A stretch of 64,000 nt of DNA from an uncultured Chitinophagaceae bacterium (GTDB lineage Bacteria > Bacteroidota > Bacteroidia > Chitinophagales > Chitinophagaceae), in the NCBI GenBank assembly GCA_937858715.1, contig CALLZY010000214.1:1-64000 (forward strand), written 5' to 3'. The notes below the pieces were generated by a model. It did not search any database and was not told where the DNA came from. It saw nothing but the letters and a program-made list of their open reading frames with translations. The translations under genes were made by a program, and so were the position numbers. The first letter of the stretch is position 1. Each line of letters starts with the position of its first letter. Below are positions 7,330-16,567 of this stretch, piece by piece.

Positions 7330-9558
7330 ATGGAACCCACCCACTCCGGGGCAAATCAGCGTCCCCAAAAACGCAACAGAACTGGTCTTTTTGTTTTCAT
7401 AATTATACTCCTTGCAGGCGCAGGTTTCGCCACCTGGAAGTATCTGCTGCCGATGTTTAACGGCGGCTCTTCATCGGATATTACAATGAAGACTCCTGAC
7501 ATCGCCAGCATCAGGCATACTGAAAAATATGGAACGATTCCTGTCAACCAGTTTGGCATCATATTAAAAGAAGGAAAGACAAAGCAGGATGCAAAAAAAC
7601 TGGCAGAACTGGTCAATGGCACTATAACCGGCGAAATTGAGCTAATCAGCTTCTACCAGATTGAAACAAAAGCTTCAACGGAACAGGGTTTCAACAGGGC
7701 TTTCAAACAATTGCAGGAGTCAGATGCGGTAGAGCTTGTTTCTCCCAACGGACTTTTGACAGTAGATAAATTTGATGAAAGCAAAGGAACCTGTAATCCT
7801 TTGGATGACCCGATGTACCAGGATACATCAACCGGAAGAAACTTTGCGATGATAGGATTGAAAAATGCGTATGACTATATCAAAGCATCAGGTCTTACGC
7901 TGAATCCTGTCAAAGTTGCTGTAATGGACACCCGTTTATATAAACCTTGTGATGAACTGGGTGGCGGAGCTAATGTATCAACAACCGAAGCAGACGATTA
8001 CAATGATGAACCTGATAAAGACAAGTTTGGAAAAATTAAAAATGGCGGCTATACTCACGGCACAATGGTAAATGAAGTGCTTGGGGCCAACGCTGATAAC
8101 GGCGGCGTAACTGGTGTGGCTTCACCCCTTGGCGATAAGCTTACTGTTAAAACAACTAATATTTTCAAAGAAGGTAAATACAAAGTAAGCACTCCTGACG
8201 CTGACGATCCTTCCAAGGTGGAAGAAAACGGAGTTACCTACGTTCACACTACATTAAAGGCGATGCTTGATCAGATAAAAGACGGTGCTACTGTTGTCAA
8301 TTGTTCTTTTGGGCCTGAGAAGTATAATGAAGATCACTCCTTTGAAACACAACTCTACGAGAAATTTTATAAGAAGATAAAAGAGAAATATCCCAAAGTG
8401 GTGATTGTTGGCTCTGCTGGTAACTCCAATGCAGAACTTAACGGAACTAATGGCGTAAATAAAGGGCAGAAAGTGGGCAACCTGATTACTGTAGGAGCTT
8501 TAAACCCTGATGGCCAAAAATCCAGTTACTCCAATTATGCAGGAGCCAATGCCGAAGTAACCATTTCAGCACCTGCTGACAAGACGATACATGGGATAGA
8601 CAAAAACGGAAACCCCATAAGGGCAAGTGGCACCAGTTTTGCCGCACCACAGGTAAGCGGAACAGTAGCCCTGATACAATCTATTAACCCGGATCTTACT
8701 GCTGAGCAAATTAAAAATATCCTGACATCCACTGCTGATAATATAATTGACGGCAGAAATATGAGTACCCCAATACCCGCAGGTATGGGTGCCGGTATGC
8801 TGCGGGTTGATAAGGCTGTTTTAAAAGTAATAAATGATGTCAGGGCAAAAAAAGGATTACCACCATTAACGGCAGAAAGCCTTACTGAAATGAGTACAAT
8901 ACATTTTACTTACACAGGCGGCCCGGAAAACTTTAAACTGAAGGCAGAAATAAAAGCTATAAGCGGAAAGTCTGCCACACTCTCACTCGATATTGTTGGC
9001 AGCAATTACTCCATCGGGGGAAAACCTTCTCAAACATTAAGTGGCGCTGGCGAAGCTACCTGGAGCCTGACAATGCAGCCCGATACAAAGGTTACCGCTA
9101 AAGTCAGCCGGAGTGATACCAAGTCCTGTACCTGGGCGGTGATTGAATCTGTTGAGTTTGCCGGCAAGTGGAAAGTGATGGGTAAAGTAACATCTGCCAA
9201 ACTGGATGCCTCTCTCGGAACATTTAAAGACATGGGTAAACAGATATACGGCGCTGATGAAGCAGAAATGGATGCCGGGCAAAAAGAGGCAGAACAGGCA
9301 ATGATTGGCAAAGAAGTTCCGTTGTCAGAAATCGATGTGGAAACCTGGAAATATATGGGATGTAAAATCACAAAGGAAGGCAGCACTATAGTTATCACAC
9401 CTCCGGGAGCAGATAATCCCAAAGCACTCGGTTCAATAATTTATTACATAGACAACTTATCAGGAAATACATTTACTGGCAGAGCCATAGCCAAAAACCA
9501 TTTCGGAGGGAAAGACAATGAAATTCACTATGAAATTACTGGCACAAGGATAGATTGA
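7330..9558 (+). CDS. Membrane-anchored S8 (subtilisin-like) serine peptidase
   Basis: 742 aa. A basic N-terminus and one hydrophobic helix (FVFIIILLAGAGFATW, about 21-36) suggest a membrane anchor rather than a cleaved signal. The subtilase triad is visible: Asp200 in VAVMDTRLY, His243 in GGYTHGTMV and Ser436 in ASGTSFAAPQVSG, with the oxyanion Asn in GSAGNSN. Residues about 520-742 form a C-terminal region I do not recognise, probably beta-rich. Function is proteolysis at the cell envelope; substrate unknown. It is followed by a bidirectional hairpin and lies convergent to the amidase gene. Confidence 0.9.
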   Translation: MEPTHSGANQRPQKRNRTGLFVFIIILLAGAGFATWKYLLPMFNGGSSSDITMKTPDIASIRHTEKYGTIPVNQFGIILKEGKTKQDAKKLAELVNGTITGEIELISFYQIETKASTEQGFNRAFKQLQESDAVELVSPNGLLTVDKFDESKGTCNPLDDPMYQDTSTGRNFAMIGLKNAYDYIKASGLTLNPVKVAVMDTRLYKPCDELGGGANVSTTEADDYNDEPDKDKFGKIKNGGYTHGTMVNEVLGANADNGGVTGVASPLGDKLTVKTTNIFKEGKYKVSTPDADDPSKVEENGVTYVHTTLKAMLDQIKDGATVVNCSFGPEKYNEDHSFETQLYEKFYKKIKEKYPKVVIVGSAGNSNAELNGTNGVNKGQKVGNLITVGALNPDGQKSSYSNYAGANAEVTISAPADKTIHGIDKNGNPIRASGTSFAAPQVSGTVALIQSINPDLTAEQIKNILTSTADNIIDGRNMSTPIPAGMGAGMLRVDKAVLKVINDVRAKKGLPPLTAESLTEMSTIHFTYTGGPENFKLKAEIKAISGKSATLSLDIVGSNYSIGGKPSQTLSGAGEATWSLTMQPDTKVTAKVSRSDTKSCTWAVIESVEFAGKWKVMGKVTSAKLDASLGTFKDMGKQIYGADEAEMDAGQKEAEQAMIGKEVPLSEIDVETWKYMGCKITKEGSTIVITPPGADNPKALGSIIYYIDNLSGNTFTGRAIAKNHFGGKDNEIHYEITGTRID

Positions 9559-9575
9559 CGCAATTATTCCGACAA

Positions 9576-9604
9576 AGAAATCCCGGCAAATTGCCGGGAT
9601 TTCT
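9576..9604. terminator. Bidirectional terminator between convergent genes
   Basis: AGAAATCCCGGCAA and TTGCCGGGATTTCT form a long GC-cored stem with T-rich ends on both strands. It lies between the stop of the S8 peptidase (plus) and that of the amidase (minus) and can serve both. Confidence 0.85.
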
Positions 9605-9606
9605 TA

Positions 9607-10419
9607 TTAATATTTTCCTGAAAGGTTAAACAGAATCTTTTTGTCGCTTTCACTGATTGTTTTAGTGGTATCCTGCGGTACAAAATGGATTTTGAAAGAC
9701 TGTACAGCATTCTTTTCATTCTTTAAATCATAGCCGATAATTCTTAATGCCTGCATAGCATTAAAATTTTCCGGCACCTTAACGTTTGTGGTATCGTACC
9801 AAAGCCCAAAGCCGCCTTGTGCCAGTTTCTGCCAGGGAAAGTTCCTGTTCGGGTCAACTTTTCTGCCCGGTGCAATATCAGCATGGCCAATAAAATTAGC
9901 TGCCGGAATATTGTATGCTGTTTTCAATCTTCCCAACAGCATAATCAGCGAATTGATTTGCTCTTCGGTAAATACTTCGTAGCCATTGTTATCAATCTCT
10001 ATGCCGACTGAAGAGGAATTAAGGTCGGTATTATTTCCCCACTTGCTTACACCTGCATGATGGCCGCGGAGTAAATCGTTCAGCATATGATGTACCGTTC
10101 CATCCTTACAAATAACATAATGAGAGCTTACCGGGTTTTTTGTCTGGATGAATGTTTTCAGTGTTTGTTCACAACTGTTTTGAGCCGTGTGGTGGATGAC
10201 AACAAAATTTGGCCGGCGCAAAGACATATTGGTAGTGCCCACCCAACTATCAGCAAACTGCAAACCTGAAGAATCTTTCAGCGGATATTCTTTCAGTACT
10301 TTAGCAAAAGCTTTCACCTGCTTTTTATACGACTTGTTTGTTGCAGCATATTTACTTTGCGAGCAAGCAGCGACAATAAGAACTATGGCTATGGCGGCCA
10401 AAAAGAGGCTATTCTTCAT
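9607..10419 (-). CDS. N-acetylmuramoyl-L-alanine amidase lipoprotein (Amidase_2/AmpD-like)
   Basis: 270 aa from the ATG at 10419. The frame is open further, but only this start gives a proper lipoprotein signal (lipobox IVAAC, Cys 19), and the longer reading would overlap rhlE. Zinc ligands of the Amidase_2 fold are visible: His in VVIHHTAQ (76-77) and the C-terminal GHADIAPGRKVDPN with His and Asp; SSVGIEIDNNG supplies the catalytic-site strand. It cleaves the lactyl-L-Ala bond of peptidoglycan or muropeptides in the periplasm, in cell-wall turnover. It starts 10 bp after the RhlE stop and may be cotranscribed with it. Confidence 0.9.
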   Translation of the reverse strand: MKNSLFLAAIAIVLIVAACSQSKYAATNKSYKKQVKAFAKVLKEYPLKDSSGLQFADSWVGTTNMSLRRPNFVVIHHTAQNSCEQTLKTFIQTKNPVSSHYVICKDGTVHHMLNDLLRGHHAGVSKWGNNTDLNSSSVGIEIDNNGYEVFTEEQINSLIMLLGRLKTAYNIPAANFIGHADIAPGRKVDPNRNFPWQKLAQGGFGLWYDTTNVKVPENFNAMQALRIIGYDLKNEKNAVQSFKIHFVPQDTTKTISESDKKILFNLSGKY

Positions 10420-10429
10420 AAAAGTGCAT

Positions 10430-11662
10430 TTACTTTTTTCTGTCTGTTCTCCCTTTAGGTTTGCCTGTATAGAATTTTCGCTGAGGTTTTCTGTCTCCGC
10501 CTCCTCTATGCCTGGGAGCATAAACAGGCACCGGCCCTAACTCATCAGGCACTTTTGCTTTCTCAATCTCCTTCTCCAGCAATTTTTCTATTGCCGCAAA
10601 TTTGTTCTGTTCCTTATCACTTACCAATGTATAGGCAACTCCATCAGCCTCGGCACGGGCAGTGCGGCCAATGCGGTGAACGTAATCTTCACCATCACCA
10701 GGCACATCAAAGTTCAGCACCAGGTCAATAGTATCAATATCAATTCCCCTGCTTAAAATATCGGTGGCCACCAGCACCGGAATTCTGCCACTGGCAAATG
10801 CACCCAGCACATTTTCCCGTTGTGCCTGTTCCAGGTCGCTGTGAATTTCCTCAATATTGAACCCGGCATGTTTAAGTTCCCTCCTCACCTGTTTTACGGT
10901 TTGTTTCCGGCTGCAAAAGACAAGGGCATTCTTATATGGCGTTTGTTTCAGCAGCATTTTAATCAAAGGCATTTTTTGGGGCTCATACACTACAAAAGCT
11001 TTCTGCACAATTTTTTCCGGCGGTTTAGAGATAGCAATGTTTATTTCCACCGGCTCATGTAAAATTCGCTTTGCAAGTTGCCTTATCTTATCAGGCATGG
11101 TTGCTGAAAAAAGGAGGTTTTGTCTTTTATGCGGCAGTGCCTTAATAATCTTATTAATATCATCCAGGAAACCCATGTCAAGCATTCTGTCTGCTTCATC
11201 AAGTATAAGAAACTGCAATCCTTTCATATTAACGTACCCCATATTGAGATGGGCAATCATACGTCCGGGTGTGCATACAATCAAATCTGCACCAGCCTGC
11301 AAGGCCTTTTTTTCTGCGACAAAACTTTGCCCGTCGTTGCCCCCGTAAATAGCAATTGAGCTAAGGTGTGTAAAATATGACAGCCCCTCTATATGCTGTG
11401 AAATCTGGATGGCTAATTCACGGGTTGGCACAATAATTAAAGCCCCGGTTTGGCCATCTTTATGGTTTTGCAGCAGCCTGTTCATCACAGGTAACAAGAA
11501 TGCTGCTGTTTTTCCGGTTCCTGTCTGCGCTGAGGCTATCACATCCTTACCAGCCATAATCGGGGGAATAACCTGTTCCTGCACCGGGGTGGCAGTTTCG
11601 TAATTAGAAGCGGCAATTCCTTCCAGTACTTCAGGCAGAAAATTAAACTCTGTAAATCGCAA
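10430..11662 (-). CDS. rhlE: DEAD-box RNA helicase, RhlE type
   Basis: 410 aa with a full motif set: Q motif ATPVQEQ, motif I ASAQTGTGKT, Ia PTRELA, GG, II LDEADRMLDMGF, III SAT, IV/V LVATDILSRGIDI and VI HRIGRTARA. The C-terminus is basic (HRGGGDRKPQRKFYTGKPKG), which helps RNA binding. It unwinds RNA duplexes using ATP, in ribosome assembly or RNA decay. The apparent start codon is TTG; the first residues (RFTEFNFLPEVLEGI) match the family start, so no upstream ATG is needed. The amidase follows 10 bp downstream. Confidence 0.93.
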   Translation of the reverse strand: MRFTEFNFLPEVLEGIAASNYETATPVQEQVIPPIMAGKDVIASAQTGTGKTAAFLLPVMNRLLQNHKDGQTGALIIVPTRELAIQISQHIEGLSYFTHLSSIAIYGGNDGQSFVAEKKALQAGADLIVCTPGRMIAHLNMGYVNMKGLQFLILDEADRMLDMGFLDDINKIIKALPHKRQNLLFSATMPDKIRQLAKRILHEPVEINIAISKPPEKIVQKAFVVYEPQKMPLIKMLLKQTPYKNALVFCSRKQTVKQVRRELKHAGFNIEEIHSDLEQAQRENVLGAFASGRIPVLVATDILSRGIDIDTIDLVLNFDVPGDGEDYVHRIGRTARAEADGVAYTLVSDKEQNKFAAIEKLLEKEIEKAKVPDELGPVPVYAPRHRGGGDRKPQRKFYTGKPKGRTDRKK

Positions 11663-11813
11663 TGTTTTTTATTTAAGATTGATGCGAAGGTAACTGAAAT
11701 TGAATGTAATGCAGAACCTGTAAAGGATAACCAAAATCAGCCTTCACTGTGTCAAACATCATAAGTAATGGCCATGTAGCCGATGTACCTTACAGGTACA
11801 AAAAAGTACAATT

Positions 11814-12398
11814 ATGAAATACATACTCTTCTTAACAGGCCTTGTATTTACTCTGTCTGGCTATAGTCAATCCTGGACAAAACAATATGATTATGTGGAT
11901 GAATGTTCCTGCGGATTATCCCTGGTGGGGAAAGGAGAAAAAAAGGGATTTGTAAATAAAGAAGGAACCCTTGTTATCCCATTAATTTATGACGAAGCAC
12001 TGACATTTGCCGAAGGCTATGCCGCAGTAAAAAAAGATGGCAAATGGGGCTATCTTGACAGCACAGGTAAGGTTTTTGTTGAACCCATTTACACCGAAGC
12101 GATGTCCTTCTATAACGGAAAGGCTGTTGTAAGCAAAGGAAACTATTATGGATATATTGACACAGAAGGCAAAACAATTATACCCATCATCTATGAAAGT
12201 GCCTCACGGTTTTCTGAAGGGCTGGCCGCCGTTAATAAAGACGGGAAATGGGGCTACATTGATGATAAAGGAAAAGAAGTGATTCCTTTTAAATACAGTT
12301 TTGCCGGTTCTTTCGATGGTGGCGTAGCTAAAGTGATGGTAAGTGGTAAGTGGATAATAATTGACAAAACAGGAAAAAAGGTTTCTGATGCTGAATAG
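11814..12398 (+). CDS. Secreted WG-repeat protein
   Basis: 194 aa with a cleavable signal peptide (MKYILFLTGLVFTLSGYSQ) followed by WG/KWG repeats throughout the mature part: GFVNKEGTLVIPLIYDEA, GKWGYLDSTGKV, YYGYIDTEGKTIIP, GKWGYIDDKGKEVIP and a last degenerate GKWIIIDKTGKK. WG repeats form beta-structured binding modules of unknown ligand. The early CSCG is a possible disulfide. It is monocistronic, ending in a strong terminator. Confidence 0.88.
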   Translation: MKYILFLTGLVFTLSGYSQSWTKQYDYVDECSCGLSLVGKGEKKGFVNKEGTLVIPLIYDEALTFAEGYAAVKKDGKWGYLDSTGKVFVEPIYTEAMSFYNGKAVVSKGNYYGYIDTEGKTIIPIIYESASRFSEGLAAVNKDGKWGYIDDKGKEVIPFKYSFAGSFDGGVAKVMVSGKWIIIDKTGKKVSDAE

Positions 12399-12427
12399 CA
12401 TTGGCAACTACCCTGAAAACTACACAG

Positions 12428-12453
12428 CAGCCCCCGAAAGGGGGCTGTTTTTT
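12428..12453 (+). terminator. Rho-independent terminator of the WG-repeat gene
   Basis: CAGCCCCC and GGGGGCTG pair around a GAAA tetraloop, followed by TTTTTT. A textbook intrinsic terminator about 30 bp after the stop codon. Confidence 0.93.
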
Positions 12454-12535
12454 GTTAATTAACGATTTTGCCTAACTAACTATATACTTTGTGGCATGGC
12501 TTCTATTTTGCTCAATATGTCCTATTTTACTTTTT

Positions 12536-12543
12536 TATATTTG
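12536..12543 (+). promoter_or_regulatory. Candidate -7 promoter element
   Basis: TATATTTG matches TAnnTTTG and lies 29 nt before the ATG at 12573. A TTTG at 12507-12510 is 25 nt upstream, slightly long for the -33/-7 spacing. Confidence 0.45.
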
Positions 12544-12572
12544 CTTATAAATATCGAATAAATCTTTCAACT

Positions 12573-13013
12573 ATGAGACTTGCCTTTTTACTTGTACTTA
12601 CTCTACTTGAATATCTTCATTCAAATGCACAGTTGTCAACCAAAATGAGATTTAATATTGATGGAGCATGTTTGATTACAAAAGTTTCAGAGGTGTCATT
12701 TACCCCCTGTACTCCTTTAGATAGTACTTCTATTCTACTAAACAGTACACTGACAATTGAACTTGAAAGAGAGAAAATTATTTGGAATTTTTCCAATAAT
12801 GTAACAAGCACATTCTTAGTTCAGTCATTTAATACTCAAGATTCCAGTAAAGATGAAAGAAGAAAATGCGTATCATTCATTTGTAAAGATATGTCAAATA
12901 ATGACGTATGTATATTTGATGTGCTGATAGGTAATCAAGAGAACAGGCAATGGATGATTAAGTATATCAATGATAAACATATTATTCGCTGTCGTATAAC
13001 TCCAATAAAATAA
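12573..13013 (+). CDS. Small secreted protein of unknown function
   Basis: 146 aa from the ATG at 12573. The frame is open to 12489, but the preceding 84 bp are promoter-like AT-rich DNA. The N-terminus MRLAFLLVLTLLEYLHSNAQ is a clear signal peptide. The mature part has about five Cys and alternating polar/hydrophobic beta-type sequence (STLTIELEREKIIWNFSNN). I recognise no family. It stands alone between a terminator and the convergent icmF gene. Confidence 0.7.
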   Translation: MRLAFLLVLTLLEYLHSNAQLSTKMRFNIDGACLITKVSEVSFTPCTPLDSTSILLNSTLTIELEREKIIWNFSNNVTSTFLVQSFNTQDSSKDERRKCVSFICKDMSNNDVCIFDVLIGNQENRQWMIKYINDKHIIRCRITPIK

Positions 13014-13064
13014 CATTAAGAATAATTTCCAATAGTATTCTTCTTGTTTCTAAGTAATCTACAA

Positions 13065-16000
13065 TTACATATTCCTTCTGTACTGCCCGCCCACTTCATA
13101 CAAGGCATGGGTTATCTGCCCCAGCGAACAATATTTAACCGTTTCCATCATCTGAGCAAACAGATTTCCGTTATTAACAGCCACTCTCTTCAACTCATTC
13201 AAAGCCTTCTCACTTATCGCTTCATTACGTTTCCAAAAGGCCTGCAGGTTGCTTATCTGCTGTTCTTTTTCTTCAGTTGTGCTGCGGATAACTTCACCGG
13301 GCAATACTGTAGGGCTTCCTTTTTTGTTCAGGAATGTATTAACACCAATTATCGGCAGCTCTCCTGTATGCTTCTGATGTTCATAATGCAGACTTTCTTC
13401 CTGGATTTTATTACGCTGGTACATTCTTTCCATAGCACCAAGTACACCACCTCTTTCGGTTATTCGGTCAAACTCGGCCAGTACTGCTTCCTCCACAAGG
13501 TTGGTTAGCTCTTCGACAGCAAATGAACCCTGTATGAAATTCTCGGACTTTGCGCTTCCCAGTTCCCGGTTAATAATCAGCTGAATTGCCATTGCCCTGC
13601 GTACACTTTCTTCAGTTGGTGTGGTTATGGCTTCATCATATGCATTTGTGTGCAGCGAATTGCAATTATCATAAATGGCATATAAAGCCTGCAATGTGGT
13701 GCGGATATCGTTAAAGTCAATTTCCTGTGCATGCAAGCTGCGGCCCGATGTCTGAATATGATATTTCAGCATCTGGCTGCGTTTATTGGCTTTGTATTTA
13801 TACTTCATGGCTTTTGCCCAAATGCGGCGGGCCACACGGCCAATAACGCTGTACTCAGGGTCCATTCCATTGCTGAAGAAGAAAGAAAGGTTCGGGGCAA
13901 AATCATCAATACTCATGCCACGGCTCAGGTAGTACTCAACAAACGTAAACCCGTTGGCTAAAGTAAAGGCCAGTTGCGTTATCGGGTTCGCACCGGCTTC
14001 AGCAATATGATAACCACTGATGGAAACAGAGTAAAAATTGCGGACCTTATTCTCAATAAAATATTCCTGCACATCGCCCATCAGCTTTAACGCAAACTCA
14101 GTGGAGAAAATACAGGTATTCTGTGCCTGGTCTTCTTTTAAAATATCAGCCTGTACTGTTCCTCTTACTTGCTGAAGTGCTGTTTGCCTGCATTGTTCAT
14201 ATACATCTTCGGGAAGTACCTCATCCGCACTAAGGCCCAGTAATTTCAATCCCAAACCGTTATTACCTTCCGGAAGCTCTCCGGCAGAAGAAGGATTATT
14301 GTAAACAGGTTGTTGCCCTCCCGTATATTTTTTCTTAAATGCAGCTTCCACCATTTCCCATTTTCCATTATCCGTTATCCATTTTTCCGCCTGCTGGTCA
14401 ATAGCTGCGTTCATAAAAAAAGCAAGCATAATAGGTGCAGGGCCATTGATGGTCATGGAGACAGAAGTCTTGGGATCGCACAGGTCAAAACCGCTGTATA
14501 GTTTTTTTGCATCATCAACCGTGGCGATACTTACACCACTGTTGCCCACCTTGCCATATATATCGGGACGATAGTCAGGGTCTTCTCCATACAGTGTAAC
14601 AGAATCAAAAGCTGTCGATAGCCGTTTGGCCGGCTGATCAACACTAACGTAGTGAAAACGCTTATTCGTTCTTTCTGGTCCGCCTTCCCCCGCAAACATC
14701 CTTGTCGGGTCTTCGCCTTCCCGTTTTAATGGAAACACACCCGCAGTAAAAGGAAAATGTCCTGCCACATTCTCCTGGCCCTGCCAGCGAAGAATGTCGC
14801 CCCAATCTTTAAATTTTGGCAGCACCACTTTTGGAATCCTCGTTCCGCTCAGGCTGGTACTGGTCATGGGTTGCTTAATCACTTTATCCCTGACAGTGTA
14901 TTCGTAAAAATCCTTTTGATACTCCGCTAACTTATTCGGCCAGTTGGTTATGAGTTTTTTAGCAACAGGTGTAAGCTGATCAGTAAGTGATGAAATTAGT
15001 GCTCCAAACTCATCTGTAATATTAGATTTTGAATCCTTGCTCTTTAAAATATCTATTGCCCCTTGTAGTTTATATAGTTTGGAAGCAATTTCTGCCTGCT
15101 CTTCTACAAGGTTATCGTAGTTGCGGTTGTTTTCTGCTATTTCACTCAGGTATCTTGTTCTGTTCGACGGGATGATCGCTGATGACACTTTTGCTGTTTC
15201 TCCAAACTGGTACTGGCCGAATACAATACCGGTTTTTTCCTCAATCTTTTTAATCAGCAACTCAAACAAATGATTAACTCCATCATCATTAAACTTGCTG
15301 GCCATTGTGCCAATAACAGGAAGTTCATCATCTTTTGCCGTCCACAGATTATGGTTGCGTTTGTATTGTTTTCTTACATCCGCCAGCGAATCGAGAGCTC
15401 CGGCTTTATCAAATTTGTTAATACAGATAAGGTCAGCATAATCGAGCATATTAATTTTCTCCAGTTGTGATGCCGCACCGTATTCAGGTGTCATCACATA
15501 CATACTCACATCGCAATAATCCAGGATGGAAGCATCGCTTTGTCCCACACCTGCACTTTCCAGGATAATAAAATCAAAACCTGCTGCTTTACAAATCTCA
15601 ATTGCTTCCTGTACATGAGAACTTAGCGCTATGTTGTCATCTCTTGTTGCCAGGCTTCTCATGTAAGCCCTTTGATGTGAGATGGCATTCATTCTTATCC
15701 GGTCGCCCAGCAAAGCACCGCCAGTTTTTTTCTTAGATGGGTCAACTGATATAACTGCAATTGTTTTATCGGCAAAATTGTTTAGAAAGCGGCGAACGAT
15801 TTCATCAGTGACAGATGATTTGCCGGCACCGCCTGTACCGGTGATACCAAGTACTGCCCCCCTGCCCCCCGCCGGGAGATTCTTAGTCTCCGAAAGATTA
15901 AAGATTTCCTTTTTTAACGCTGTGTAATCATTTTCGTTTTCACAAAGAGAGATTGCTCTTGCTATTCTTCTTACATCTTTCACTTCATCCAACGGAAACT

Positions 16001-16472
16001 TTCCATTCCATTGAGGTTCTAAAGCCCCTCCTGCGGAGGGGTTTGGGGAGGCCGACTTTCTTATCACATCTTCAATCATTCCCTCAAGCCCCATATGCCT
16101 GCCATCATCCGGACTGTAAATCCTGGCTATCCCATATTGGTGTAACTCTTCAATTTCCTCCGGCAAAATAGTGCCGCCGCCGCCGCCGAATATTTTTATA
16201 TGCCCGCAGCCACTTTCATCAAGCAGGTCTTTCATGTATTTAAAAAACTCCACATGGCCGCCCTGGTAGCTTGTAATTGCTATGCCGTTTGCATCTTCTT
16301 CAATGGCAGCTTCCACAATTTCTTTTACGGAACGGTTATGCCCAAGGTGGATGATTTCAGCCCCTTTGCTTTGCATAATACGTCGCATAATATTGATAGC
16401 AGCATCGTGGCCGTCGAAAAGACTGGCGGCGGTTACAATACGAACCCTTGCCTTGTTGGTTGTTGTTTTCAT
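13065..16472 (-). CDS. icmF: Fused isobutyryl-CoA mutase IcmF (B12-dependent, with G-protein chaperone domain)
   Basis: 1135 aa in the IcmF domain order. The B12-binding domain is N-terminal ([10 protein letters not shown] at 20-29, GHNRS, GGGGGTI). A MeaB/ArgK-like GTPase follows from about 207 (Walker [34 protein letters not shown]). The acyl-CoA mutase barrel begins near 540 ([44 protein letters not shown]). The enzyme interconverts isobutyryl-CoA and n-butyryl-CoA or related acyl-CoAs; its GTPase domain guards cofactor loading. Two low-complexity segments interrupt linkers: [13 protein letters not shown] (about 139-151), encoded by a short DNA repeat, and NLPAGGRGA (about 198-206). Confidence 0.93.
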   Translation of the reverse strand: MKTTTNKARVRIVTAASLFDGHDAAINIMRRIMQSKGAEIIHLGHNRSVKEIVEAAIEEDANGIAITSYQGGHVEFFKYMKDLLDESGCGHIKIFGGGGGTILPEEIEELHQYGIARIYSPDDGRHMGLEGMIEDVIRKSASPNPSAGGALEPQWNGKFPLDEVKDVRRIARAISLCENENDYTALKKEIFNLSETKNLPAGGRGAVLGITGTGGAGKSSVTDEIVRRFLNNFADKTIAVISVDPSKKKTGGALLGDRIRMNAISHQRAYMRSLATRDDNIALSSHVQEAIEICKAAGFDFIILESAGVGQSDASILDYCDVSMYVMTPEYGAASQLEKINMLDYADLICINKFDKAGALDSLADVRKQYKRNHNLWTAKDDELPVIGTMASKFNDDGVNHLFELLIKKIEEKTGIVFGQYQFGETAKVSSAIIPSNRTRYLSEIAENNRNYDNLVEEQAEIASKLYKLQGAIDILKSKDSKSNITDEFGALISSLTDQLTPVAKKLITNWPNKLAEYQKDFYEYTVRDKVIKQPMTSTSLSGTRIPKVVLPKFKDWGDILRWQGQENVAGHFPFTAGVFPLKREGEDPTRMFAGEGGPERTNKRFHYVSVDQPAKRLSTAFDSVTLYGEDPDYRPDIYGKVGNSGVSIATVDDAKKLYSGFDLCDPKTSVSMTINGPAPIMLAFFMNAAIDQQAEKWITDNGKWEMVEAAFKKKYTGGQQPVYNNPSSAGELPEGNNGLGLKLLGLSADEVLPEDVYEQCRQTALQQVRGTVQADILKEDQAQNTCIFSTEFALKLMGDVQEYFIENKVRNFYSVSISGYHIAEAGANPITQLAFTLANGFTFVEYYLSRGMSIDDFAPNLSFFFSNGMDPEYSVIGRVARRIWAKAMKYKYKANKRSQMLKYHIQTSGRSLHAQEIDFNDIRTTLQALYAIYDNCNSLHTNAYDEAITTPTEESVRRAMAIQLIINRELGSAKSENFIQGSFAVEELTNLVEEAVLAEFDRITERGGVLGAMERMYQRNKIQEESLHYEHQKHTGELPIIGVNTFLNKKGSPTVLPGEVIRSTTEEKEQQISNLQAFWKRNEAISEKALNELKRVAVNNGNLFAQMMETVKYCSLGQITHALYEVGGQYRRNM
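16025..16054 (+). repeat. 30-bp palindromic repeat inside icmF
   Basis: CCCCTCC-TGC-GGAGGGG followed by TTTGGGGAGGCCG. It matches 17175-17204 at 29 of 30 positions in the same orientation. Within icmF it is read on the antisense strand and encodes a Pro/Ala/Gly-rich linker between the B12-binding and GTPase domains without breaking the frame. Confidence 0.85.
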
Positions 16473-16567
16473 TATAACTATGTGAAAAGCAAATTTAGCC
16501 GAAAAAAACTAATGGGTGTTAGCAGCCTTAACACTTCAGATTGGAGCCTGTTCCATACATTTGCCGC

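Noticed and set aside
9030..9422. 130-codon frame opposite the S8 peptidase
   Set aside because: It is antisense to a well-supported gene and has no domain or signal of its own.
12489..12572. Upstream extension of the small secreted protein
   Set aside because: The region contains a -7 promoter match, and only the ATG at 12573 gives a proper signal peptide.
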